Shown here piece after piece: positions 1 through 9,171 of a stretch of 64,000 nt of DNA (positions are counted from its first letter, which is position 1; each line of letters begins with the position of its first letter). Origin of the DNA: Streptomyces cacaoi (GTDB lineage Bacteria; Actinomycetota; Actinomycetes; Streptomycetales; Streptomycetaceae). A model generated the notes under the pieces. The model was not told the DNA's origin and made no database searches. It saw only the letters and a program-made list of their open reading frames with translations. The position numbers and the translations under genes are program-made. The stretch lies in the NCBI RefSeq assembly GCF_006539165.1, contig NZ_BJMM01000014.1:62001-126000 (forward strand). The letters run 5' to 3'.

Positions 1-1580
1 ATCTGTTCGCTCTCCGCGTCGATGTCGGCGAAGAACGCGTCGTCCGCCGCGCCCTCCCGCTCCAGACAGCTGCGCAGCCGCGTGATCGGGTCCTTGGCCT
101 CCCAGGAGGCGCGCTCGTCGTCGGAGCGGTAGCGCGTCGGATCGTCCGAGGTGGTGTGCGCGCCCATGCGGTAGGTGTACGCCTCGATGAGCATCGGGCC
201 CTGCCCCGTACGGGCCCGCTCGGCGGCGGCCCGCGTCACCGCGAGACAGGCCAGCACGTCGTTGCCGTCCACCCGTACGCCCGGGAAGCCGTAGCCCTGC
301 GCACGCTGGTAGATCGGCACCCGGGACTGGCGCTCGGCCGGCTCGGAGATCGCCCACTGGTTGTTCTGGCAGAAGAAGATCACCGGCGCGTTGTAGACGG
401 CGGCGAACGTGAACGCCTCGGCCACATCGCCCTGGCTGGACGCGCCGTCGCCGAAGTAGGCGACGACCGCGGAGTCCGCGCCGTCCATGGAGACGCCCAT
501 CGCGTACCCCGTCGCGTGCAGCGCCTGGGAGCCGATGACGATCGTGTAGAGGTGGAAGTTGTTGGCGTTCGGATCCCAGCCGCCGTTGTTCACCCCGCGG
601 AACATGCCCAGCAGCATCGTCGGATCGATGTCCCGGCACCAGGCCACACCGTGCTCGCGGTAGGTGGGGAAGACGTAGTCGTCGGCGCGCAGCGCCCGGC
701 CCGAGCCGATCTGCGCCGCTTCCTGCCCCAGCAGCGAGGCCCACAGGCCCAGCTCGCCCTGGCGCTGGAGGGCCGTCGCCTCGGCGTCGAACCGGCGGGT
801 GAGCACCATGTCGCGGTACAGACCGCGCAGCTCCTCCGGCGTCGGATCGATCGCATAATCCGGATGAGTGACCCGCTCGCCCTCGGGCGTGAGCAGCTGC
901 ACCAGCTCGGGGCCCTCGTCGGCCTCCGTGCCGGCCCCCGCCGGCTTCCGCCCGGCAGCCGCCTTCACAGCGGCACCCTTGCCCTTCCCGGCCGCACCCG
1001 CGCCGTTACGACTGCTCGCGGCCTTCTTGGCACTCGCGGAACCCGTGGCCTTCTTGCCGCTGTCACCGCTCTTGGTGCTCTTGGTGCCCTTGGCGCCCTT
1101 GGAGTTCTCGGCGGCCTTCGCCGTGCCCTTGCCGGCGGCCTTCGTCCCCGCGGTCTCGGCGGCGGACTTGGTGCCTGCCGCCTTGCCGGACGTCGCCTTG
1201 GCGGTGGCCTTGCCGCCGCTCGTGCCCGACGCCTTCGCCGAGGTCTTGGCGGATGTCTTGCCGGACGTCTTAGCGGTGGTCTTGGCGGATGCCCGCCCGG
1301 ACGCCGTACCGGAGGATTCCTTGCCCGCGGCGGCGGCCCCGGAGCCTGCCGTCCTGCCGCCCTTCGCCGGTGCTGTCTGCTTCGCCGCCGCCCGCGTACC
1401 GCCGGCCGCGGAGCCCGCGACCCTCGGACCCTTGCGGGGCGTCTGCTGCGCCTCCGCCTGTGCCGGCTCCGTCGCCGGGGCCGTCGGTGCCGTCCGTGTG
1501 GTCGTCGACGGGGTTGCGCCCTGTCCTCCGGTGCCGCTGCGGCGCGACGTGCTCTGCGCGGCAGTCCTCTCCACGGTCAC
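1..1580 (-). CDS. pdhA: 2-oxo acid (pyruvate/branched-chain) dehydrogenase E1 component, alpha subunit, partial at C-terminus
   Basis: Thiamine-diphosphate-dependent E1 alpha subunit of a 2-oxo acid dehydrogenase complex. The GTG start at 1580 is chosen because GGAGGAG lies five bases upstream. Residues about 1-220 are a low-complexity tail rich in Lys, Ala, Thr, Ser and Gly (runs such as KTSAKTSAKASGTSGGKATA). The catalytic domain starts near ELVQLLTPEG and shows the ThDP motif GDGASSQGD...NN around residues 375-403, plus the E1 alpha motif YRMGAHTTSDDPTRYR. The gene runs off the left edge before its stop. In streptomycetes this gene is usually followed by E1 beta and E2 genes, which would lie outside. 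Substrate choice (pyruvate or branched-chain 2-oxo acids) cannot be settled from sequence. The basic tail is unusual: most E1 alpha proteins are about 330-410 residues. Confidence 0.9.
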   Translation of the reverse strand, partial: MTVERTAAQSTSRRSGTGGQGATPSTTTRTAPTAPATEPAQAEAQQTPRKGPRVAGSAAGGTRAAAKQTAPAKGGRTAGSGAAAAGKESSGTASGRASAKTTAKTSGKTSAKTSAKASGTSGGKATAKATSGKAAGTKSAAETAGTKAAGKGTAKAAENSKGAKGTKSTKSGDSGKKATGSASAKKAASSRNGAGAAGKGKGAAVKAAAGRKPAGAGTEADEGPELVQLLTPEGERVTHPDYAIDPTPEELRGLYRDMVLTRRFDAEATALQRQGELGLWASLLGQEAAQIGSGRALRADDYVFPTYREHGVAWCRDIDPTMLLGMFRGVNNGGWDPNANNFHLYTIVIGSQALHATGYAMGVSMDGADSAVVAYFGDGASSQGDVAEAFTFAAVYNAPVIFFCQNNQWAISEPAERQSRVPIYQRAQGYGFPGVRVDGNDVLACLAVTRAAAERARTGQGPMLIEAYTYRMGAHTTSDDPTRYRSDDERASWEAKDPITRLRSCLEREGAADDAFFADIDAESEQ

Positions 1581-1977
1581 GTGTGCTCCTCCGTATGTCC
1601 GGCCCCCGGGATTGCCGGTGACCTGGGGCTCCCCCGCCCAGCGGCGGGGGGAGGCTCGCCCGGTCCGTGCGGCGCACGGGGTGGGAGCGTCGCGGCCGTA
1701 CCGGGTGGTGACTCAAGCTGTCCCGGTCGCGGCCCGTGCGTCCCGACCTCCGTCGGGGGCGCCCCCGGCCATGGCCAGTAACTCCATAGACGCACGAGGC
1801 GCCCCTGACCTGCAACTTTGCTCGGATATCCAAGTAAGAACCCGGAGGGCCGAACAGAGCGTCGAGATCAGGGACATCACTGGTCACGGCCTCGCGAGCC
1901 GCGGACACCCGCACGTTAACCCGGGGTACCGGAACCCGGGAAGAGTGAAGAGCGGATCATTATGTGAGACTGAGAGA
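1581..1977. other. divergent intergenic region between E1 alpha and the response regulator
   Basis: About 400 bp without a credible gene. It holds a G/C hairpin near 1626-1653 (CTCCCCCGCC against GGCGGGGGGAG) and a short palindrome GGATATCC at 1824-1831 in a locally AT-richer patch. Promoters for both flanking genes must lie here, but I cannot assign -10/-35 boxes with confidence. Confidence 0.5.
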
Positions 1978-2643
1978 GTGCCCGAAAACGGACGTATCCG
2001 AGTATTTCTGGTGGACGACCACGAGGTGGTCCGCAGGGGCGTGCACGACATGCTGACCGCCGAACCCGACATCGAGGTGGTCGGCGAGGCCAGCACAGCG
2101 GCCGAGGCGGTCTGCCGCATCACGGCCACCCGGCCCGATGTCGCCGTCCTCGACGTCCGGCTCCCCGACGGCAGCGGCGTCGAGGTCTGCCGCGAGATCC
2201 GCTCCCACGACGAGCACATCCACTGCCTGATGCTCACCTCGTACTCCGACGACGAGGCGCTCTTCGAATCGATCATGGCCGGGGCCTCCGGCTACGCCCT
2301 CAAGGAGATCCGCGGCCCCGAACTCCTCGCCGCCGTACGGGAGGTCGCCGCCGGGAAATCGCTGCTCGACCCCGTCGCCACCCGCCGGGTACTCGAACGG
2401 CTGCGCGGCGACGGCAGCCGGCCGCAGCAGGACGACCGGCTCGCCGCCCTCACCGAGCAGGAGCGCAGGATCCTCGATCTGATCGGCGAGGGCCTCACCA
2501 ACCGGGCCATCGGCGAGCAGCTCCATCTCGCCGAGAAGACGATCAAGAACTATGTCTCCGGGCTGCTGGCCAAGCTCGGTATGGAGCGCCGCTCCCAGGC
2601 CGCCGCCTATGTCGCCCGCCTCCAGGCCGGCCACGACAAATGA
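1978..2643 (+). CDS. NarL/LuxR-family two-component response regulator
   Basis: Predicted 221-residue transcription factor. The N-terminal receiver domain has the acidic pair D13-D14 and the phospho-acceptor D59 in AVLDVRLPDGSG, followed by the conserved LTSY and YALKE motifs. The C-terminal LuxR-type HTH is at about residues 157-215 (LTEQERRILDLIGEGLTNRA, then TIKNYVSGLLAKLGM). This two-domain layout is that of DevR/NarL-like regulators. I chose GTG at 1978, which gives MPENGRIRVF at the usual distance before the receiver domain; the ribosome binding site is weak. No histidine kinase gene is adjacent, so it is an orphan here. It is transcribed divergently from the E1 alpha gene. Confidence 0.85.
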   Translation: MPENGRIRVFLVDDHEVVRRGVHDMLTAEPDIEVVGEASTAAEAVCRITATRPDVAVLDVRLPDGSGVEVCREIRSHDEHIHCLMLTSYSDDEALFESIMAGASGYALKEIRGPELLAAVREVAAGKSLLDPVATRRVLERLRGDGSRPQQDDRLAALTEQERRILDLIGEGLTNRAIGEQLHLAEKTIKNYVSGLLAKLGMERRSQAAAYVARLQAGHDK

Positions 2644-2681
2644 CCCGCCGGCGGCCCGGCCCGCCCCCGGCCACACCCTCT

Positions 2682-2725
2682 CGCGGCCCCCTCTTCGCGG
2701 CCCCCCTCTTCGCGGCCCTGCCCGG
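2682..2725. repeat. short direct repeat of CGCGGCCCCCTCTT
   Basis: Two and a half copies of a 14-15 bp unit (CGCGGCCCC(C)CTCTT) lie in the convergent gap between the response regulator and the phosphotransferase. No clear terminator hairpin was seen in this gap. Confidence 0.6.
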
Positions 2726-2849
2726 CCACGGCCACGCCGCCCCGGGGCCCCTGCACGTGGCCCTGCCGGGTACTCGGCCGGGCCGCCTCCCGCCTGGTCG
2801 CCGCATGCCGTCGCGTGCTCGCCGCCCGGCTGCTCCGTCGGGCCGCCGG

Positions 2850-4121
<1,272 letters not shown>

Positions 4122-4250
4122 CGTAGGGGACACGGAGCGTGAACCGCACGGCGTCAACTCCCGGACGACAACCGCCCGTCGACCACGGACGACAGCCACT
4201 CACCGACGAGTCCCCGACACCCCTCCGACCGGCACGACCGGCACGAACGG

Positions 4251-4313
4251 CAGACGGCAGACGGCAGACGGCAGACGGCAGACGGCAGACGGCAGACGGC
4301 AGACGGCAGACGG
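4251..4313. repeat. 7-bp tandem repeat CAGACGG, 9 copies
   Basis: Nine exact consecutive copies of CAGACGG in the roughly 300 bp gap (4122-4422) between the phosphotransferase start and the end of the kinase gene. The 7-bp period does not preserve a reading frame. The rest of this gap holds the terminator at 4321-4357 and nothing else recognisable. Confidence 0.95.
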
Positions 4314-4320
4314 CGAACGC

Positions 4321-4357
4321 TTCGGCCCCGGACAGGTGTCTGCCGTCCGGGGCCGAA
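4321..4357 (-). terminator. terminator hairpin of the Ser/Thr kinase gene
   Basis: Perfect 13-bp inverted repeat TTCGGCCCCGGAC / GTCCGGGGCCGAA around an 11-nt loop, 66 bp beyond the kinase stop on the minus strand. It has the GC-rich stem and weak U-tract usual for streptomycete terminators. Confidence 0.7.
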
Positions 4358-4422
4358 AGTGTCTGCGGAAGGGGAAGGGGAAGAGCCGGGGGCGAGTGCT
4401 CACCGGCGGACCGGTGTGCGGA

Positions 4423-6063
4423 TCACTCCCCGTTGGCGCCGCTGTTGGCGGTGTCCCCCGGCTTGCCTCCGGGGAGGCCGCCGATGTCCCCGCCGCCCTG
4501 GTCGTCGCCCTCGTCGGGCGGCGACGGGTCGTCCGGGTCCTCCGAGCCGCTTCCGCCGTTGTCGCCGTTACCGCCGTTGTTGTTGCCGCCGTGACCGCCG
4601 CCGCCCTCGGACGTGCCGGACGGGGTGTCGCTCGGCGTCTCGGACGGCGTCGGGTTCGGGTCGATCGGCACCGACTGCGTCGGGTCCTGGGTCGGGGTCC
4701 ACTCGCCGGGGTCGCCCGCGGAGGTGCCGGGGTCCTCCTCCTCGGTCTCCGTCGGCGAGCTCGACGGCTCCTTGCTCGTCTTCTTGTCCTTCGGCTCCGT
4801 CGTCGACTTGTCCGGTGCGTCCGGCTTGTTGTCGTGGTCCTTGGAGGAGTTGATCGCGAAGAAGATGCCGCCCGCTATGGCGATCACCGCGAGGAAGGCC
4901 ACCAGCGCGTACTTGAGCCCGTTGCCGCCGCGGCCACCGCCGCCGCGCCGCGGACCCCCGTCGAAGCCTCCGTCGTCGTCCCGGGGCGCGCCCAGCATCG
5001 GTGCGCCCATCTGGGAGGTGTCCGAGTGCGTCGGGTGCTGGCGCGTGTCCCCGCCGGCCATTCCCATCATCTGCGTCGCGCCACCGGTCTGCGCGACCGG
5101 ACCGGTGTTCCACAGGCCGCCCGTGTGGCCGCCCTGCTCCTGGAGCATCTGGAGCGCGTACTGCGTCAGCCCGCGCATCTCCTCGGCCGTCTGGAACCGG
5201 TCGTCCGGCTCCTTGGCCAGCGCCCGCATCACCAGGCCGTCGAGCTCCGGCGGGACGACGTCCGAGACCTCGGACGGCAGCACCGGATCGTCCTGCACGT
5301 GCTGGTAGACCACCGACAGCGGCGTCTCACCCGTGAACGGGGGCCGCAGCGTCAGCAGTTCGTAGAGCAGACAGCCGGTGGCGTAGAGGTCGGAGCGGGT
5401 GTCGACGGTCTTGCCGAGTGCCTGCTCCGGGGAGAGGTACTGCGGCGTACCCATGACCATGCCGGTCTGCGTCATCGTGTTCGACGCACCGTGCAGGGCC
5501 CGCGCGATACCGAAGTCCATCACCTTGACGGCGCCGTTGTTCGTGATGATCACGTTCGCCGGCTTGATGTCCCGGTGGACGATGCCGTGCTGGTGGCTGT
5601 AGGCCAGCGCTTCCAGCACCCCGGACACGATGATCAACGCCTGGTCGGCGGGCGGCGCTTCGGCCGTCATCAGCAGATCACGGATCGTGCTGCCCTCGAC
5701 CAGCTCCATCACGATGTACGGCGTGATGTTGCCGCCGATCAGTTCCTCGCCGGAGTCGTAGACGGCGACCACCGCGTGGTGGTTGAGGCCCGCGACGGAC
5801 TGCGCCTCGCGGGTGAACCGCGCCTTGGACACCGGGTCCTCGGCCAGATCGGCACGGAGCAGCTTGACGGCGACGGTGCGCCCCAGGCGCAGGTCCTCCG
5901 CGCCGAACACCTCGGCCATACCGCCTCGGCCCAGCCGCCGCGTCAGGCGGTACCGGCCGTCGCCGACGAGCCCGCGGTTACCCCACAACTCCGGCGAATC
6001 GGGCAGAGAGCCGCCCGTCGCATCAGGGTCCGGAGAGCCCCCGGCGGCTTGCGTCTGTGCCAT
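4423..6063 (-). CDS. membrane-anchored eukaryotic-type Ser/Thr protein kinase
   Basis: Predicted 546-residue Hanks-type kinase. The kinase domain runs from about residue 40 to 300. It has the glycine loop LGRGGMAEVFG, the invariant Lys in VAVKLLR, the catalytic loop HGIVHRDIKPANV near residue 158, and DFG in KVMDFGIARA, then a GTPQYLSPEQ activation segment end. A single transmembrane helix at about 382-402 (ALVAFLAVIAIAGGIFFAI) is followed by an extracellular Ser/Thr/Pro/Gly/Asp-rich tail with no PASTA repeat. ATG 6063 has GAGGA five bases upstream. It is transcribed divergently from a second kinase across about 1 kb. The tail is likely a wall-associated sensor or spacer, but its ligand is unknown. 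Confidence 0.9.
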   Translation of the reverse strand: MAQTQAAGGSPDPDATGGSLPDSPELWGNRGLVGDGRYRLTRRLGRGGMAEVFGAEDLRLGRTVAVKLLRADLAEDPVSKARFTREAQSVAGLNHHAVVAVYDSGEELIGGNITPYIVMELVEGSTIRDLLMTAEAPPADQALIIVSGVLEALAYSHQHGIVHRDIKPANVIITNNGAVKVMDFGIARALHGASNTMTQTGMVMGTPQYLSPEQALGKTVDTRSDLYATGCLLYELLTLRPPFTGETPLSVVYQHVQDDPVLPSEVSDVVPPELDGLVMRALAKEPDDRFQTAEEMRGLTQYALQMLQEQGGHTGGLWNTGPVAQTGGATQMMGMAGGDTRQHPTHSDTSQMGAPMLGAPRDDDGGFDGGPRRGGGGRGGNGLKYALVAFLAVIAIAGGIFFAINSSKDHDNKPDAPDKSTTEPKDKKTSKEPSSSPTETEEEDPGTSAGDPGEWTPTQDPTQSVPIDPNPTPSETPSDTPSGTSEGGGGHGGNNNGGNGDNGGSGSEDPDDPSPPDEGDDQGGGDIGGLPGGKPGDTANSGANGE

Positions 6064-7090
6064 CAGTCCTCGCCGTCGATTCGAATCCGCGGCCTTCTCG
6101 CGCGGTACGTACTCCCCAAGGAGGCTACAGGCACGCAGGGGGTACTTGGATGGGGACGGAACATGGAAGAAAGGCCATACAACTAGCTGCGGCACCGGGC
6201 TGGCAAGTTCGCTGACAGCTACCGGCCGGACACGCACACCCCTCTTCCCCTCCGCTTCCCCCGCCTCGTCCCCCACCCCGGCACACCCGGCCCACACACC
6301 CCGCCACGGCCGCCGCCACGACCTCTGCCACGACCGCCGTCCAGCCCCCGCCACGGCCCCGTTCCGCAGCTCCCGGAGCCTTCCCGAAGCCTTCCCGGGG
6401 CCTTCCCGGAGCTGTTCCGAAGCTGTTCCGGAGCCCGACCGTGCGGGCCCGACCGCAGCCCCGACACGGACCCGACGCGGACCCGGCGCGGACCCTAACG
6501 CCGCGCAGCACCCCCCCCCGCGCCGCTCCCCGCTCTTGGCACCGCGTACCCACCGCGTACCCGTCCCGTACCGCGCGTGTTCAGCCCCGCCCGGAGAGAG
6601 GTGGACACGCGACGCGTGGGCACGGCGGGTGCGAGGAGGGCGTGCCGGGGGTTCGACGTATGTGCCGCTCTCCAGAGGGGCTGCGCCGCGTACCCGCACC
6701 GTGTCCACGCGCACCCGCCACGTATCCGGGCAAGCGCCGCACGGGTCACGCAGAGTCATCAAGCGGTCGACCCGGAGCCGTTGACCGAGAACGTCGCACG
6801 AAGACGTACGGAAACGTCGCACGGCTACACACGGAGACGCACGGAGAGATACGGAGGGGACGGGGACCACCCGCGCGGAAGGCCCGGCTCGCGGGGCCCC
6901 TGCGGCCCGTCTCACAGGGCCCCTTAGTCTCGTGTGACGGTCCGCACGAAGGCCCTGTGGGCATCCGGTCACGGAACGGGCAACCAGCTTGACGTGGCGG
7001 AGCCCTCGGGCAAACTTGGGCCAGTATCAGGTCTATGGATCACTCAACGTACCTGCACGGGGGCAGCGCCGCCGAGGGGGAAGCAGTCAG
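6064..7090. other. 1-kb divergent intergenic region between two kinase genes
   Basis: No open frame here looks like a real protein; the candidates are Arg/Pro-rich frame shadows. The region should hold both kinase promoters. It contains five 11-bp direct repeats at 6379-6433 and imperfect repeats of a CGTCGCACG-type block around 6789-6857. A 1-kb spacer is long for this gene-dense window. Confidence 0.6.
6379..6433. repeat. 11-bp direct repeats, five copies
   Basis: Consecutive 11-bp units: CCTTCCCGAAG, CCTTCCCGGGG, CCTTCCCGGAG, CTGTTCCGAAG, CTGTTCCGGAG. The period is close to one DNA helical turn and does not keep a reading frame. The array sits between two divergent kinase genes. Confidence 0.9.
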
Positions 7091-8821
7091 ATGAGCGAGG
7101 ACGGCGCACAGGCGGCCGGAAACTATGTGGGCCGCATGGTCGGCGGGGGGCGTTTCCAGCTCCGTTCGCTGCTCGGGGCGGGCGGGATGGCGTCGGTCTA
7201 TCTCGCCTACGACTCCGTGCTCGACCGTCAGGTCGCGGTCAAGACCCTGCACACCGAACTCGGCCGGGAACAGTCCTTCCGTGAGCGGTTCCGCCGCGAG
7301 GCGCAGTCCGTCGCCAAGCTGACACACACCAACATCGTCTCCGTCTTCGACTCGGGCGAGGACGAGATCGACGGCGCCCTGGTGCCGTACATCGTCATGG
7401 AGTACGTCGAGGGCAAGCCCCTGCGTACCGTCCTCGACGAGGACATCGCCCAGCACGGCGCGATGCCCGCCGACAAGGCACTGAAGATCACCGGCGATGT
7501 CCTCGCCGCCCTTGAGGTCAGCCACGAAATGGGCCTGGTGCACCGGGACATCAAGCCCGGCAACGTCATGCTCACCAAGCGTGGCGTGGTCAAGGTCATG
7601 GACTTCGGCATCGCCCGCGCCATGCAGTCCGGCGTGACGTCGATGACCCAGACCGGCATGGTCGTCGGCACCCCGCAGTACCTCTCCCCCGAGCAGGCGC
7701 TCGGCCGCGGCGTGGACGCCCGTTCCGACCTGTACTCGGTCGGCATCATGCTCTTCGAACTGCTCACCGGGCGGCTGCCGTTCGACGCCGACTCGCCGCT
7801 GGCCATCGCCTACGCGCACGTCCAGGAGGAGCCCGTCGCGCCCTCCTCCATCAACCAGTCCGTGCCGCCGGCCGTCGACGCGCTCGTCGCCCGCGTACTG
7901 AAGAAGAACCCCAACGAGCGCTTCCCGTCCGCCGAGTCCATGCACGACGAGTGCGAGCGGATCGGCGGCTCCGGGGTGGCCTCCGGCTCCTCTCCGATCA
8001 TCATCAGCGGCGGCCCCCCGGCCAACAGCGGTGCGGGCGTGGGCCAGGCCGTCTTCCCGCCGGTCAACGACGCCGGCACCCCGCCCCCGCAGGGCAACAT
8101 GCAGCAGCCGTACCAGCCGCCGGGGCCCTACGCCGGCGGCTTCGGCCCCTCCACCCCGCCGCCCGCGCCCGCCATGGGCCAGGCCGGCTACGCGCCGTAC
8201 GGGCACCAGCAGGGCGCCGCCACCCCGCCGCCGTACAACCTGGCCCAGCCGCCGGGTGTGCCCGGCGCACCCGGGGCCCCGGGTGGCCCCGGCGGCAAGA
8301 AGAAGACCTCACCCGGCGCCCTGGCCGGATACGGCCTCGCGGCCGTCGCGGTCATCGCCGTGCTCGTCTTCGTCGTCGTGCAGCTCACCGGCGACGACGG
8401 AGGCGGCTCACAGGCCGACGACAAGCCCACCGGCCAGAACAGCGCCAGCGAGGACCCCGCGAACGACAACACCGGGGGCACCGCCACCAACAGCGGGGGC
8501 ACGGGCGGCCACAACGGCTCGTTCAAGGGGCCGGACAAGAGCCGCACCATCGACTCCACCGAGTGCACCGACGCGAGCGAGAGCTACGACGACAAGCGCA
8601 AGGTCATGATGCCCGACCTGACGGTCAAGGACCTGACCTCCGTCAAGGCGTGCCTGCGCGCGGCCGGTTGGGACATCGGCGAGGTCACGAAGGAAGACGA
8701 GAACATCTGGGGCAAGAACACCGTTCTGGAGCAGAGCCCCAGCAGCTCCGACGACTTCGACCCGAAGAAGGACAAGATCGACCTGACGGTCTCGACGGGC
8801 CGGCCCGCCTCGACCTCCTGA
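7091..8821 (+). CDS. membrane Ser/Thr protein kinase with one PASTA-like domain
   Basis: Predicted 576-residue Hanks-type kinase. The kinase domain covers about residues 18-285: GAGGMASVYLAYD loop, Lys in VAVKTLHTE, catalytic loop MGLVHRDIKPGNVML near residue 150, DFG in KVMDFGIARA near 170, and GTPQYLSPEQ. A Pro/Gly-rich juxtamembrane stretch is followed by a transmembrane helix at about 413-433 (AAVAVIAVLVFVVVQL). The extracellular part ends in one PASTA-like module (PDLTVKDLTSVKACLRAAGW, then VLEQSPSS) at about 505-572. ATG 7091 follows a purine-rich GAGGGGGAAG sequence. PASTA modules bind peptidoglycan fragments in related kinases, so a wall-sensing role is inferred. Confidence 0.9.
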   Translation: MSEDGAQAAGNYVGRMVGGGRFQLRSLLGAGGMASVYLAYDSVLDRQVAVKTLHTELGREQSFRERFRREAQSVAKLTHTNIVSVFDSGEDEIDGALVPYIVMEYVEGKPLRTVLDEDIAQHGAMPADKALKITGDVLAALEVSHEMGLVHRDIKPGNVMLTKRGVVKVMDFGIARAMQSGVTSMTQTGMVVGTPQYLSPEQALGRGVDARSDLYSVGIMLFELLTGRLPFDADSPLAIAYAHVQEEPVAPSSINQSVPPAVDALVARVLKKNPNERFPSAESMHDECERIGGSGVASGSSPIIISGGPPANSGAGVGQAVFPPVNDAGTPPPQGNMQQPYQPPGPYAGGFGPSTPPPAPAMGQAGYAPYGHQQGAATPPPYNLAQPPGVPGAPGAPGGPGGKKKTSPGALAGYGLAAVAVIAVLVFVVVQLTGDDGGGSQADDKPTGQNSASEDPANDNTGGTATNSGGTGGHNGSFKGPDKSRTIDSTECTDASESYDDKRKVMMPDLTVKDLTSVKACLRAAGWDIGEVTKEDENIWGKNTVLEQSPSSSDDFDPKKDKIDLTVSTGRPASTS

Positions 8822-8908
8822 TCCGCGCCGTCCCTTCACCTCCTCCGTCCGGTACCGCCTCCGCGCATGGGGCACCGCTGTCCACGACCGCCCCGGGCCG
8901 CCCCGACT

Positions 8909-8993
8909 TGTCGGCTCACGCGGCCTGTTGGCCCACCCGCTCTGTCGGCCCACTCGGTTTGTCGGCCCACCCGGTCTGTTGGCGCGCCGCGGC
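8909..8993. repeat. 17-bp tandem repeat, four to five copies
   Basis: Units of TGTCGGCCCACCCGGTC and variants (TGTCGGCTCACGCGGCC, TGTTGGCCCACCCGCTC, TGTCGGCCCACTCGGTT), then a diverged fifth unit. The array is noncoding and lies between convergent genes. Confidence 0.9.
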
Positions 8994-9049
8994 TCGATGC
9001 CCTCGTTCCGCTCCCGCCGCGAGGGCCGACTCCGGCGCCCCGGCTCCGT

Positions 9050-9082
9050 CCCTTCCTGCCCGGGGCCCCGAGCAGGAAGGGA
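9050..9082. terminator. bidirectional terminator hairpin
   Basis: 11-bp inverted repeat TCCCTTCCTGC / GCAGGAAGGGA with an 11-nt loop that is itself a short palindrome. It lies between the converging kinase and paaN genes, so it could serve both. Confidence 0.6.
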
Positions 9083-9171
9083 GAAGGAGCCGAGCCGACA
9101 GGCTCCGTGGCAACGGCGGACCGGCATCCGCCGGACGGCGGACTCGGCGGGCGCGCTCCTCGTCGGCGGGC

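Larger units (their letters stand above)
8822..9171. other. convergent gap between kinase and paaN
   Basis: No gene is visible in these 350 bp. They contain a 17-bp tandem repeat (8909-8993) and a terminator-like hairpin (9050-9082). Confidence 0.6.

Noticed and set aside
156..1781. 541-residue plus-strand open frame across the E1 alpha gene
   Set aside because: It is antisense to a well-supported thiamine enzyme gene with catalytic motifs. Long antisense frames are expected at this GC content.
868..1977. Long N-terminal extension of the response regulator
   Set aside because: The extension is antisense to the E1 alpha tail and has no domain. The receiver domain begins right after GTG 1978.
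4251..4313. CRISPR-like array
   Set aside because: The 7-bp unit repeats without spacers, so it is a simple tandem repeat. No cas genes are present.
6125..6992. Possible small genes in the 1-kb gap between the two kinases
   Set aside because: Candidate frames are Arg/Pro/Gly-rich, cross the 11-bp repeats out of frame and lack ribosome binding sites.
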